Positions 6,092 through 13,765 of a stretch of 23,316 nt of DNA are shown in pieces. The stretch spans positions 1-23,316 of the forward strand of contig CAZWPF010000049.1 of NCBI GenBank assembly GCA_964636205.1. Direction: 5' to 3'. The notes under the pieces are model-generated. The model was given only the letters and a program-made list of their open reading frames with translations, was not told where the DNA came from and did not search any database. How positions within the stretch are numbered: position 1 is the first letter of the stretch; each line of letters starts with the position of its first letter. This DNA comes from JBEBVQ01 sp964636205. GTDB lineage: Bacteria > Bacteroidota > Bacteroidia > Chitinophagales > Chitinophagaceae. The position numbers were made by a program, and so were the translations under genes.

Positions 6092-6673
6092 ATGTTTAAC
6101 TTAATACTTTTTGGCCCCCCGGGCAGTGGCAAGGGCACACAATCTGCTAATATTGTTTCTTCTTATAATCTACTCCATATTTCAACCGGAGATATTCTGC
6201 GGAATGAAGTTGCCAACCAAACTCCCCTGGGTATCGAAGCCAAAAAGTTTATGGATCAGGGCTTGCTAGTTCCAGATGAAGTAGTAATCGGAATGATCAG
6301 CTCTAAGATCGACGAAAATCCGGATGCGCGTGGATTCATTTTCGATGGCTTCCCGCGCACTAAAGCACAGGCAGAAGCACTGGATAAGTTGATGGAATTT
6401 AAGCACCTGCAAATCGATCTGGTTCTCTCTCTGGAGGTTCCTGAAGAAGAATTGATTCGCCGCCTCATTCATAGAGGTACTACATCAGGAAGAAGCGATG
6501 ATACAGAAGAAGTTATCGTGGCCCGTATCAAAGAATATCACAATAAAACAGCTCCCGTAGCGAAACACTACGATGAGCAAGGTAAATTAGAACCAATTAA
6601 GGGCGACTATAATGTAGAACAAACTTTCAAATTGCTTGCAAAGCAAATTGAAAAGTTTGTGCAACCTGCATAA
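6092..6673 (+). CDS. adk: Adenylate kinase
   Basis: It converts AMP and ATP to two ADP in the cytosol. From Met at 6092 the chain is 193 residues: P-loop FGPPGSGKGTQ (7-17), AMP site HISTGDILRNEV (29-40), FIFDGFPRTKAQAEAL (82-97) with the catalytic Arg89, and a short LID around RLIHRGTTSGRSDD (124-137) without the zinc-binding cysteines of long forms. The short LID is normal for Bacteroidota. The frame is open from a TTG at 6044, but the start at 6092 puts the first beta strand (MFNLILFGPP) in its standard place. obgE follows 24 bases after the stop, so they are probably co-transcribed. Confidence 0.93.
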   Translation: MFNLILFGPPGSGKGTQSANIVSSYNLLHISTGDILRNEVANQTPLGIEAKKFMDQGLLVPDEVVIGMISSKIDENPDARGFIFDGFPRTKAQAEALDKLMEFKHLQIDLVLSLEVPEEELIRRLIHRGTTSGRSDDTEEVIVARIKEYHNKTAPVAKHYDEQGKLEPIKGDYNVEQTFKLLAKQIEKFVQPA

Positions 6674-6681
6674 TATAGATC

Positions 6682-6688
6682 GAGGAGA
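6682..6688 (+). promoter_or_regulatory. Strong Shine-Dalgarno site deciding the GTG start of obgE
   Basis: GAGGAGA lies 9 bases before the GTG at 6698. Clear Shine-Dalgarno sequences are rare at the other starts in this window, and this one supports the non-ATG start of obgE. Confidence 0.65.
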
Positions 6689-6697
6689 GCAATCATA

Positions 6698-7699
6698 GTG
6701 GAAAAAGGGAATTTTGTAGATTATATCCGTGTCTATACCCGCTCCGGAAAAGGAGGGGCAGGGAGCTTACATTTTGCACGTACCAAATTTAACCCCAAAG
6801 CAGGTCCGGACGGAGGTGATGGTGGCCGTGGAGGCCATATCATCCTGAAAGGTAATAGCCAGCTTTGGACCTTACTCCATCTCCGTTATCATAAAAATAT
6901 CCTTGCCGAAAACGGACAAAACGGGGGTAAAAATAATATGACCGGAAGGGAAGGGAAGGATATTATCATCGAAGTGCCTCTCGGAACCGTCGCACGCGAC
7001 GAAGAAACAGGGAAAATAGAAGCGGAAGTACTAGAAGACGGCCAGGAAGTAATCTGGGTACCGGGCGGTAGAGGTGGTCTCGGAAACAGTCATTTCGCAA
7101 CCGCCACCAACCAGGCTCCCGAATATGCACAACCGGGAGAACCCGGACGAGAAGGCTGGAAATATCTGGAATTGAAAATTCTGGCCGACGTCGGACTAGT
7201 CGGATTCCCTAATGCCGGAAAATCAACCCTGCTTTCAGCTGTTAGCGCCGCAAAACCCAAAATTGCCGATTACGCATTCACCACACTGGTTCCACAACTG
7301 GGTATGGTTTCATGGAGAAACGATAAATCGTTTTGTATGGCCGACCTCCCCGGTATCATCGAGGGTGCAGCAGAAGGTAAAGGTTTAGGCCATCGTTTCT
7401 TAAGGCATATTGAAAGGAATCCCGTACTCCTGTTCGTCATTCCCGCAGATAGCAATAATCATGCGAACGAATTTGAGATTTTACTGTCTGAACTTGAACA
7501 ATACAATCCGGAATTACTAGATAAAAAGATGCTGGTCGCGATCAGTAAGTCAGATATGCTGGACGAAGAACTGAAGACGGAAATCAGCAGTACACTGCCA
7601 AAAAATGTTCCTCATCTATTCATTTCCGCTGTAGCGCAAAGAGGTCTGCAAGAACTTAAAGACATGCTCTGGAATGCGCTGAATGAAGAATCAGACTGA
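6698..7699 (+). CDS. obgE: GTPase ObgE/CgtA
   Basis: An essential GTPase that binds the 50S ribosomal subunit and acts in late assembly and stress control. The 333 residues contain the glycine-rich Obg domain (about 1-160, with repeated GPDGGDGGRGGH and GGRGGLGNSHF) and the G domain: G1 GFPNAGKST (169-177), G2 threonines in DYAFTTLVPQLG (191-202), G3 DLPGIIEGA (216-224), G4 SKSD (283-286) and G5 SAV (310-312). The usual G4 is NKxD; the Asn to Ser change is common in Bacteroidota Obg. The C-terminal OCT domain of longer Obg proteins is absent. The start is GTG with a strong Shine-Dalgarno. It is the second gene of an adk-obgE unit and converges on the next gene. Confidence 0.96.
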   Translation: MEKGNFVDYIRVYTRSGKGGAGSLHFARTKFNPKAGPDGGDGGRGGHIILKGNSQLWTLLHLRYHKNILAENGQNGGKNNMTGREGKDIIIEVPLGTVARDEETGKIEAEVLEDGQEVIWVPGGRGGLGNSHFATATNQAPEYAQPGEPGREGWKYLELKILADVGLVGFPNAGKSTLLSAVSAAKPKIADYAFTTLVPQLGMVSWRNDKSFCMADLPGIIEGAAEGKGLGHRFLRHIERNPVLLFVIPADSNNHANEFEILLSELEQYNPELLDKKMLVAISKSDMLDEELKTEISSTLPKNVPHLFISAVAQRGLQELKDMLWNALNEESD

Positions 7700-7727
7700 T
7701 GCAGCTCTTTAACTTAATCACATAATT

Positions 7728-7784
7728 AAGGTCGAAAGTTTCTAATAGGTTAATGCAAACTCCTTATCTGAAACTTTCGACCTT
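7728..7784. terminator. Perfect 15-bp inverted repeat between convergent genes
   Basis: AAGGTCGAAAGTTTC (7728-7742) is perfectly complementary to GAAACTTTCGACCTT (7770-7784), with a 27-base loop. The right arm overlaps the last codons (…KVESFR stop) of the minus-strand gene. It sits 28 bases past the obgE stop. It probably forms a bidirectional transcript-end structure. Neither side has a good T-run, so it is not a textbook intrinsic terminator. Confidence 0.6.
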
Positions 7785-9560
7785 TAGATTGTCAATACGC
7801 AAAGTAGTTTCACTACCCGCATTCCAAAAACTAATCGATACCCGGTCAAATTCCACTTTGGGCAATCGTGCATCCAAATAAATTTCCTTTACCTCTCCGG
7901 GCGAAAGTATTCGATGTACCCTGATAAAATTGGTCTTAACAATATTATCACCATCAAAAAATTGGACGATGAACTGGGCCATCTTCCATACATTGTATTC
8001 CCGCGCATCCGAGCTAAATAAAGCAGTAGCACGAATCCATTCAGCCTGAGGATTGGCAATTTTAAAATTGTAAGGTTCAGTACGCTGGAAGTCTTTATCC
8101 AACCGGATACTCCGACTGCCTTCCAAAGCTCGGTCACTAATGGCTGTTGAATCCGAATCAAAATTATTAACGTACTCCACAACTACATTTTGCGGCTGTC
8201 CCTTAAACCGATCGGAATTGTCCAGCAATTTCTCTATGTCATCATTTGACTCAAATCGACCCAGAGTAGCGAGGAAATAAGCGTCGGTTGTCTGATCCAG
8301 CCGAAGCAAACCTCCTCTATGCGCCTGATGTGTCAGCCAGAAATTATAAATTATGCAAACGATTAGAAACACTCCCACTACAAACCTCATAAAACTGCGT
8401 CCGGAATATAATCGCTGAAAAAATGCCGTTAGTGCGAATGCAAATACAGGATATGCCTGGATCATAGCTCGCTGACCCAAACTTCCGCCGTACCACCAAA
8501 TATCCCAGGAGAAGCAGATATAAGTAAATACCCCGAGAAAGATAAATGCTGTATAAAAAAGATCCTTCCTGAACCGATATAGTGAGACCAATCCGATTAT
8601 CGCCAATAACATGATTGGCGAATAAATCAGCCAACCCGCCCGGGTACTGAACAAACAGGAATAAATATGAGGAGACAAGAAGCTGAAACCTTGATCTTGA
8701 TAAGAATATACAACCCACGAGCCGGATACCCACTTCCAATAAATCGGTTGTATCGAAACCACCAGCAGGAATGCAAAAATGGCCAACAAGGGGTACCGCA
8801 AATGATTCATCATGAACCTCCAGCGTCCTTTGATCGTCTCCCTGTTATGCACTCCCCAACAAAGAGGAATCAGCCAGGAAATTATTTCCGTAGGTCGGAT
8901 CAAGGTAGCCAAGCCCGTCAGCAAGCCTATAAAAATCGCAGATGCTATTCCCGGCTTCTGATAAAATCGGATGGTAACCAATAACAAAATAGCATAGAGG
9001 GTAAATAAAGTATTATGGGTCATAGCCCCATCAATCGCAGCATAGTTCAAATAGTTGGTGGCGAATACAATAGCGATCAAAGTAATTGCGACCGGTATAT
9101 CCGGAAAGTATCGCAGCAACACCTTTCTAAGCACATACAACCCTAGCATACAGTAAAACAACATCCCTATTCCAATCCACAACTGGTACGGATGGGAAAA
9201 CCCATCTGCCGGCCATTGATCACTATTGGAAGCCACCCAATGTCCGATAAAAAAGAACGGACTGTACAACACGGCCTGTCCGGCAGCATACTGCATCACA
9301 TGGTTACCGGAGGGATGCGTAAACCCCGCTTCAAATTGAGGCACGAACCAGTACTTCTGCGCCATGCTGTCTCCAAACGAACATTGTTTTAGATCGTCGT
9401 AAATAAACAACGCAGGCAAATACATGTAATAGGTGGAAACGTCCCAACTAATAGTAGCTTCCGTTCCAGATTGCTTCCATTTAGGATAATAAAATACCCC
9501 TGTGACCAATATTAGAAGGTAACAAAACAGAAGACTTATTTTCGAAATAGAATAACGCAT
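7764..9560 (-). CDS. Polytopic membrane protein, GT-C glycosyltransferase-like
   Basis: A 598-residue inner-membrane protein with around ten hydrophobic helices in residues 1-415 and a soluble beta-rich C-terminal domain (about 420-598). The first periplasmic loop contains SWDVSTYYMYLPALFIYDD, with acidic residues where GT-C enzymes place their catalytic Asp, and the later LATLIRPTEIISWLIPL resembles conserved motifs of lipid-linked sugar transferases (GT39/ArnT-like). The C-terminal part (…SRSIRLDKDFQRTEPYNFKI…) looks like a carbohydrate-binding jelly-roll. Donor and acceptor cannot be inferred. It lies 85 bases downstream of comEC, in the same direction. A non-enzymatic membrane protein remains possible. 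Confidence 0.65.
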   Translation of the reverse strand: MRYSISKISLLFCYLLILVTGVFYYPKWKQSGTEATISWDVSTYYMYLPALFIYDDLKQCSFGDSMAQKYWFVPQFEAGFTHPSGNHVMQYAAGQAVLYSPFFFIGHWVASNSDQWPADGFSHPYQLWIGIGMLFYCMLGLYVLRKVLLRYFPDIPVAITLIAIVFATNYLNYAAIDGAMTHNTLFTLYAILLLVTIRFYQKPGIASAIFIGLLTGLATLIRPTEIISWLIPLCWGVHNRETIKGRWRFMMNHLRYPLLAIFAFLLVVSIQPIYWKWVSGSWVVYSYQDQGFSFLSPHIYSCLFSTRAGWLIYSPIMLLAIIGLVSLYRFRKDLFYTAFIFLGVFTYICFSWDIWWYGGSLGQRAMIQAYPVFAFALTAFFQRLYSGRSFMRFVVGVFLIVCIIYNFWLTHQAHRGGLLRLDQTTDAYFLATLGRFESNDDIEKLLDNSDRFKGQPQNVVVEYVNNFDSDSTAISDRALEGSRSIRLDKDFQRTEPYNFKIANPQAEWIRATALFSSDAREYNVWKMAQFIVQFFDGDNIVKTNFIRVHRILSPGEVKEIYLDARLPKVEFDRVSISFWNAGSETTLRIDNLKVESFR

Positions 9561-9645
9561 GTATTCGGGTAGGATTAACGCCCAGGTGAAAAAATGAATT
9601 CCCGAAAATACTACGATAATACTGATATAATAAATGATTCAACGA

Positions 9646-11703
9646 CTATTCGATAATAATTATCCGGTCCTCACGGAGAACCGACAAACTAATAGCCACG
9701 TCGTCCGCTAAGTCTCGCCATTTGTCGACAGCAACAGCATACTGTCGGCCACAAATTATAATATGCCGAGGTTGAAATACTTTCATAATTTGCTCAAAGG
9801 AACTCGCTTTTATGGGGTAGTCGATTATAAGCGAATGCACAGGAAAGTTTTCACATTCAAATTCGACAGCCTCCTGTAATAGTAATGCTGCATTCCCATT
9901 GACTAAAAAAACGGGAGTCTTAACCATCTCTCCCGATGATCTCCATGCACTCCAACCTGTATGCACCTTTGCTACCGAATATGGCTGATTTGTAACCTCC
10001 CCTATCCAGGAATAATGTTTCCCCGTTATCCGCTCCACCAGCGTTTGCCCTCCATTGTAATATACTACCAGTCGATCTTGTCGCAAACTTTGCCATTCTC
10101 CCCATATCCAACATGCTAAAATGATACAAGCACTTGTCAGACCTAACCACAGACCGCCAAACTTTCTCTTAAAGAAGAAATAGGTAAGTCCACCAATAAG
10201 CAGATAAAGTGAACAAAGCATCGCCGGACTCAACACTAAATTCCTCAGGGACTCGGGATTGAGTTCTTGCAAATAGATAATGATGACATTAAAATGTTTA
10301 ACAACAAAACTGATTACAAATGCGACAATAGTAGCGACCAAAGGAATAGCGGAGGTCAACACCAAAATGATCCCTGCCAGCAACACCATTCCCATCAAAA
10401 TACCGGCAATGACATTGGCAACTATAAAGCTCAACGGAAAAACATGAAAATAGTAAATCACCAATGGCGCCACCAGAATCTCCGCAGCAATACTGGCCGC
10501 AGCTGCCTCCCATAAAAACCGGGTCACCCGAAATCTCGGACTCCAAAAACTCATTATAGGTTTGTAATAAAGAATTAATGACAAGACAGCAATGAACGAC
10601 AGCTGAAAGCCAATGGAATAGAGCCACATCGGCTCGAAACAAAGTAAAATAAACGCGGTCGCAAAAAGCTGATTTAATGAATTTTGCCGTTGGCCTAACT
10701 GAATTCCCAGTGCCAATACGCTAAACATTATCACCGAGCGAACTGCCGAAGGAGGAGCACCTGATACCAGTACATAAAACCATACAATGGGTATAGCAAT
10801 CAAATACTTTAGTTTCTGATATCGCTTATCCCGTAGCCAGAATAAAGACGCCGAAATAATCATAAACAACATCATTACATGCCCACCCGATATAGCAACA
10901 ACATGTATAATCCCTGTTTCAGAATATGCTTGTCTTAGCTCGGGATCCAGATTCACCTCATCTCCCACCAGCATAGCCTGCATCAATCCCAGTGTAGCCC
11001 GGTCATCCAAATAATGCTCCAACTGCTGCATACACCATAGATGGACCTTAGTCAGCAAGCTAAAATCATTCGGACAACCGCGGGCGACTATCTCGATTTC
11101 GGAACGACTTAAAAACTGTTGATAGTGAAGACCATTGCGGGAAGCATACCTGCTATAGTCAAAAGCAAAAGGCTCTCTGCTACTCTCAATGCGCCGCCAC
11201 CTCCCCGGAACCATAAGCAAATCCCCACTTCCCGGTGGATCTGCAAGGCTGTCCTTGTACATATAGATCAATGCCTTCCCGTTTACCCTTTCCCAGGTAA
11301 CACCGGAGGATACAGCCTCCACCTCAACAATGAGTTTCCAGGTGCGCGCCTTTTCTTCGGGAGCATCTGAGAGACGAACCAACGAAACCGAATTCGAATC
11401 TTGATGGTGTCCAAACCATGACTCGTGAGTGGCAATATCGTTGATACGACAAGAAAGAATTGCCAACCAGAAGATGAACAAAGAAAGAATAATCCACCTA
11501 AACCATATAATTAGTGGATGAATAGACCGATAAAATTGCAAAGCAATGAAGGCAAAAATTAGGGAGCAGATTGCAAATAATGTCGCGGAGTGCGACCAGC
11601 CATCAAACCAACCTCTGTCGTAACATAAGATCCCGAAAATAAGAGGAGGTAAAACGCGAAAGAACGGAGCATGTTCCCAAAACCAAACTTCCCTGCGCCT
11701 CAT
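9646..11703 (-). CDS. comEC: ComEC/Rec2 family DNA uptake channel protein
   Basis: A 685-residue polytopic membrane protein. Residues 1-90 hold N-terminal helices, about 105-215 an OB-like periplasmic region (DUF4131), and 230-500 the Competence domain with LGLMQAMLVGDEVNLDPELR, GIIHVVAISGGHVMML (264-279) and SGAPPSAVRSVIMFSVLALG. ComEC forms the inner-membrane channel that passes single-stranded DNA during natural transformation. The C-terminal region (about 535-685) is short, and I see no HxHxDH metal motif, so the beta-lactamase-like nuclease domain is absent or degenerate, as in many Bacteroidota. The usual SGLH/SGMH motif reads SGGH. No other competence gene is nearby, so transformability is not claimed. 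Confidence 0.9.
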   Translation of the reverse strand: MRRREVWFWEHAPFFRVLPPLIFGILCYDRGWFDGWSHSATLFAICSLIFAFIALQFYRSIHPLIIWFRWIILSLFIFWLAILSCRINDIATHESWFGHHQDSNSVSLVRLSDAPEEKARTWKLIVEVEAVSSGVTWERVNGKALIYMYKDSLADPPGSGDLLMVPGRWRRIESSREPFAFDYSRYASRNGLHYQQFLSRSEIEIVARGCPNDFSLLTKVHLWCMQQLEHYLDDRATLGLMQAMLVGDEVNLDPELRQAYSETGIIHVVAISGGHVMMLFMIISASLFWLRDKRYQKLKYLIAIPIVWFYVLVSGAPPSAVRSVIMFSVLALGIQLGQRQNSLNQLFATAFILLCFEPMWLYSIGFQLSFIAVLSLILYYKPIMSFWSPRFRVTRFLWEAAAASIAAEILVAPLVIYYFHVFPLSFIVANVIAGILMGMVLLAGIILVLTSAIPLVATIVAFVISFVVKHFNVIIIYLQELNPESLRNLVLSPAMLCSLYLLIGGLTYFFFKRKFGGLWLGLTSACIILACWIWGEWQSLRQDRLVVYYNGGQTLVERITGKHYSWIGEVTNQPYSVAKVHTGWSAWRSSGEMVKTPVFLVNGNAALLLQEAVEFECENFPVHSLIIDYPIKASSFEQIMKVFQPRHIIICGRQYAVAVDKWRDLADDVAISLSVLREDRIIIIE

Positions 11704-11792
11704 GGCAGGAAAGTTAGATTATTTTTTATTAACCATTATTTATTGAAAATCAATATAAAAATTGATTCACTTATAAATTTTCCACCTTTTTC

Positions 11793-13604
11793 CTACAGGT
11801 CCACATTAGACTGCTTCATTTGCTGCAATCGCTCTCTGGCAGATTGTACATATGTGCTACCCGGATATTTAAGTATCAGTTGTTCGTAATGACTCGCTGC
11901 CTCCTTGGTTTGCTTCAAGTAAACTTCAGAAACTCTGGCGTAATTGTAAAGTGCATCATCTGCCAGTACATCCTGCGCGTGTCTGGTAAATACCTCTCGG
12001 TAGTATTCAAGCGTCTTGGGATAATCTCTTTTAAGCTCCGCAATTTTCGCGTGCAGCATCAAAATATCATCATTCAGCGGATGCTTAGGGAAAGCGGCCA
12101 TTATACTATCTAACAGCTTAGTTGCTTCGTCATATTTATGCTGAAACAAAAGTAAATCCGCGTAAGCAAATCGCTCGAGTGGTACCATATTGCTATCGGG
12201 AGTTACGTTCTCTGTAATCAGAACCGAAAGGTAGAGTGCATCGTTGGCGATCAACTCTGAAGTTGAAGCTTTCAATACGGAAAGCTGCAATTGAGCCCAT
12301 CCAAAATCTCCCCGATAAAAGGCCAATCGAGCGTTCCTGTATCGGGCTTCTTCGCCCAATAGATCTTCCCGAAAAGCCTTGTCCACCTGTCCATAAGTAA
12401 GTGCCGCGTCCCAAATTCTTCCCAGAAGTATATAATAGTCCCCCAGCTGAAGTTTTGCCTTTCCTACAAAATCCCGCCGTGCTCCGGGGTGACGCACTGC
12501 TGTCTCGAGTAAATCTACTGCCCCTTGAGGCTGATCACTGAACTGGGCTAATAAAGCAGCATAACGCAATAAAGTTTCCGTCACTAGAAACTGCGGAAAC
12601 TCAATAAAAAACTGCTGATATTCTGACTTCAACATTCTAATCGTGGCAGTATCTATTGTATTCGGGTCCTGTTCTAACCGATCCATGACAACACTCAGTT
12701 TTTCGGCCATCGCGTCAGCATACATCGGAGAGGCAGCGCCTCTTTCCGTTAAACTATTCAGCGCCGTCATGGCCACTTCAAACTTGCCCGCGTTTCTGGC
12801 GTTCAATGCAAAATCCAGTATCCTTCTACCGTTCTCGCGGTTGCGTGCATCTATTGCACGTATTTGTGTAAAAGCACCTTCCCAATCGTCTTTTTGGGTG
12901 TAAATCCAAGTCAACAATTCATTATAGTAAATATGCTCCGGTTGCTCGTGAATTCGCTTTAACAGCACCTTCTGAACTGCTCTAATATGCGCTGCGTCCG
13001 TTCCTATCAATTCCAACAATGTGGATTTAGTATCATCAATGCCTCGCAGATTGGAGGCTCCACCCTCTAGCATAATTTCCACGGCAGTTTCCATATCTCC
13101 GGTCTTGGCATATAACCGCGCCAGTGGCGCATAATACATGTATGGATTTCGAAGAATATTCCGAGCCTTTTCGTATGTCTGAATAGTGAAATCAATAGCC
13201 CCTACCCGTTCGAAAGCTCTGGCAACTTGTTGAGTCAGCATATCATCACCATTGACCTGCTGTAGTGCCAATTGAAACTGCGCATCCGCCTTCTTTCCCT
13301 TGCCTGATTGTTTATATACCTCACCCAGGTCTATATAGTATATCGGATGAGTATAACTAATCTCGAGTTGATTTTTCACCAACTTCTCCGCGTCTTTAAA
13401 CTTCTTATGTTTCAATAAAATTTCCAGATAGTCACGATAGACCTCCGGATCGGTTGGCATCTGATCGTACAATTGCCGATACAATACAATCGCTCCTTCG
13501 TAATCCCCCCGTCTCGTCAGTTCCCTGGCTTCAGAAAGGCGATCCTGGGCGTGAGTAACCAGGGGACTAACCACCGTCAAAAAGAGAATGAACAGCAAGC
13601 GCAT
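11793..13604 (-). CDS. Secreted or periplasmic TPR-repeat protein
   Basis: From Met at 13604 the product is 603 residues, with a signal peptide MRLLFILFLTVVSPLVTHAQ (1-20) followed by tetratricopeptide repeats over most of the length. Examples are ELTRRGDYEGAIVLYRQLYD and DPEVYRDYLEILLKHKKF near the N terminus and YNYARVSEVYLKQ and ASHYEQLILKYPGSTY near the C terminus, the latter resembling the YfiO/BamD-type repeat. TPR arrays are protein-interaction scaffolds, here exported to the periplasm. The frame is open 22 residues further (13670), but that extension is polar and would bury the signal peptide. It lies 89 bases upstream of comEC, in the same direction. No specific pathway can be named. 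Confidence 0.82.
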   Translation of the reverse strand: MRLLFILFLTVVSPLVTHAQDRLSEARELTRRGDYEGAIVLYRQLYDQMPTDPEVYRDYLEILLKHKKFKDAEKLVKNQLEISYTHPIYYIDLGEVYKQSGKGKKADAQFQLALQQVNGDDMLTQQVARAFERVGAIDFTIQTYEKARNILRNPYMYYAPLARLYAKTGDMETAVEIMLEGGASNLRGIDDTKSTLLELIGTDAAHIRAVQKVLLKRIHEQPEHIYYNELLTWIYTQKDDWEGAFTQIRAIDARNRENGRRILDFALNARNAGKFEVAMTALNSLTERGAASPMYADAMAEKLSVVMDRLEQDPNTIDTATIRMLKSEYQQFFIEFPQFLVTETLLRYAALLAQFSDQPQGAVDLLETAVRHPGARRDFVGKAKLQLGDYYILLGRIWDAALTYGQVDKAFREDLLGEEARYRNARLAFYRGDFGWAQLQLSVLKASTSELIANDALYLSVLITENVTPDSNMVPLERFAYADLLLFQHKYDEATKLLDSIMAAFPKHPLNDDILMLHAKIAELKRDYPKTLEYYREVFTRHAQDVLADDALYNYARVSEVYLKQTKEAASHYEQLILKYPGSTYVQSARERLQQMKQSNVDL

Positions 13605-13765
13605 GCTCAGTATGCCGGTACTTTTATTTATAAACTGCATCATTTGGTTCCTATAAATTAAACGGGGCATCGATCATGGTTGCGGGGGAGGCGGATTTCT
13701 ATCCTAAAATCTATCATTCACCATACCTCTACTTCCCTAATTGGCTGTAAAAATCGTATTAATAA

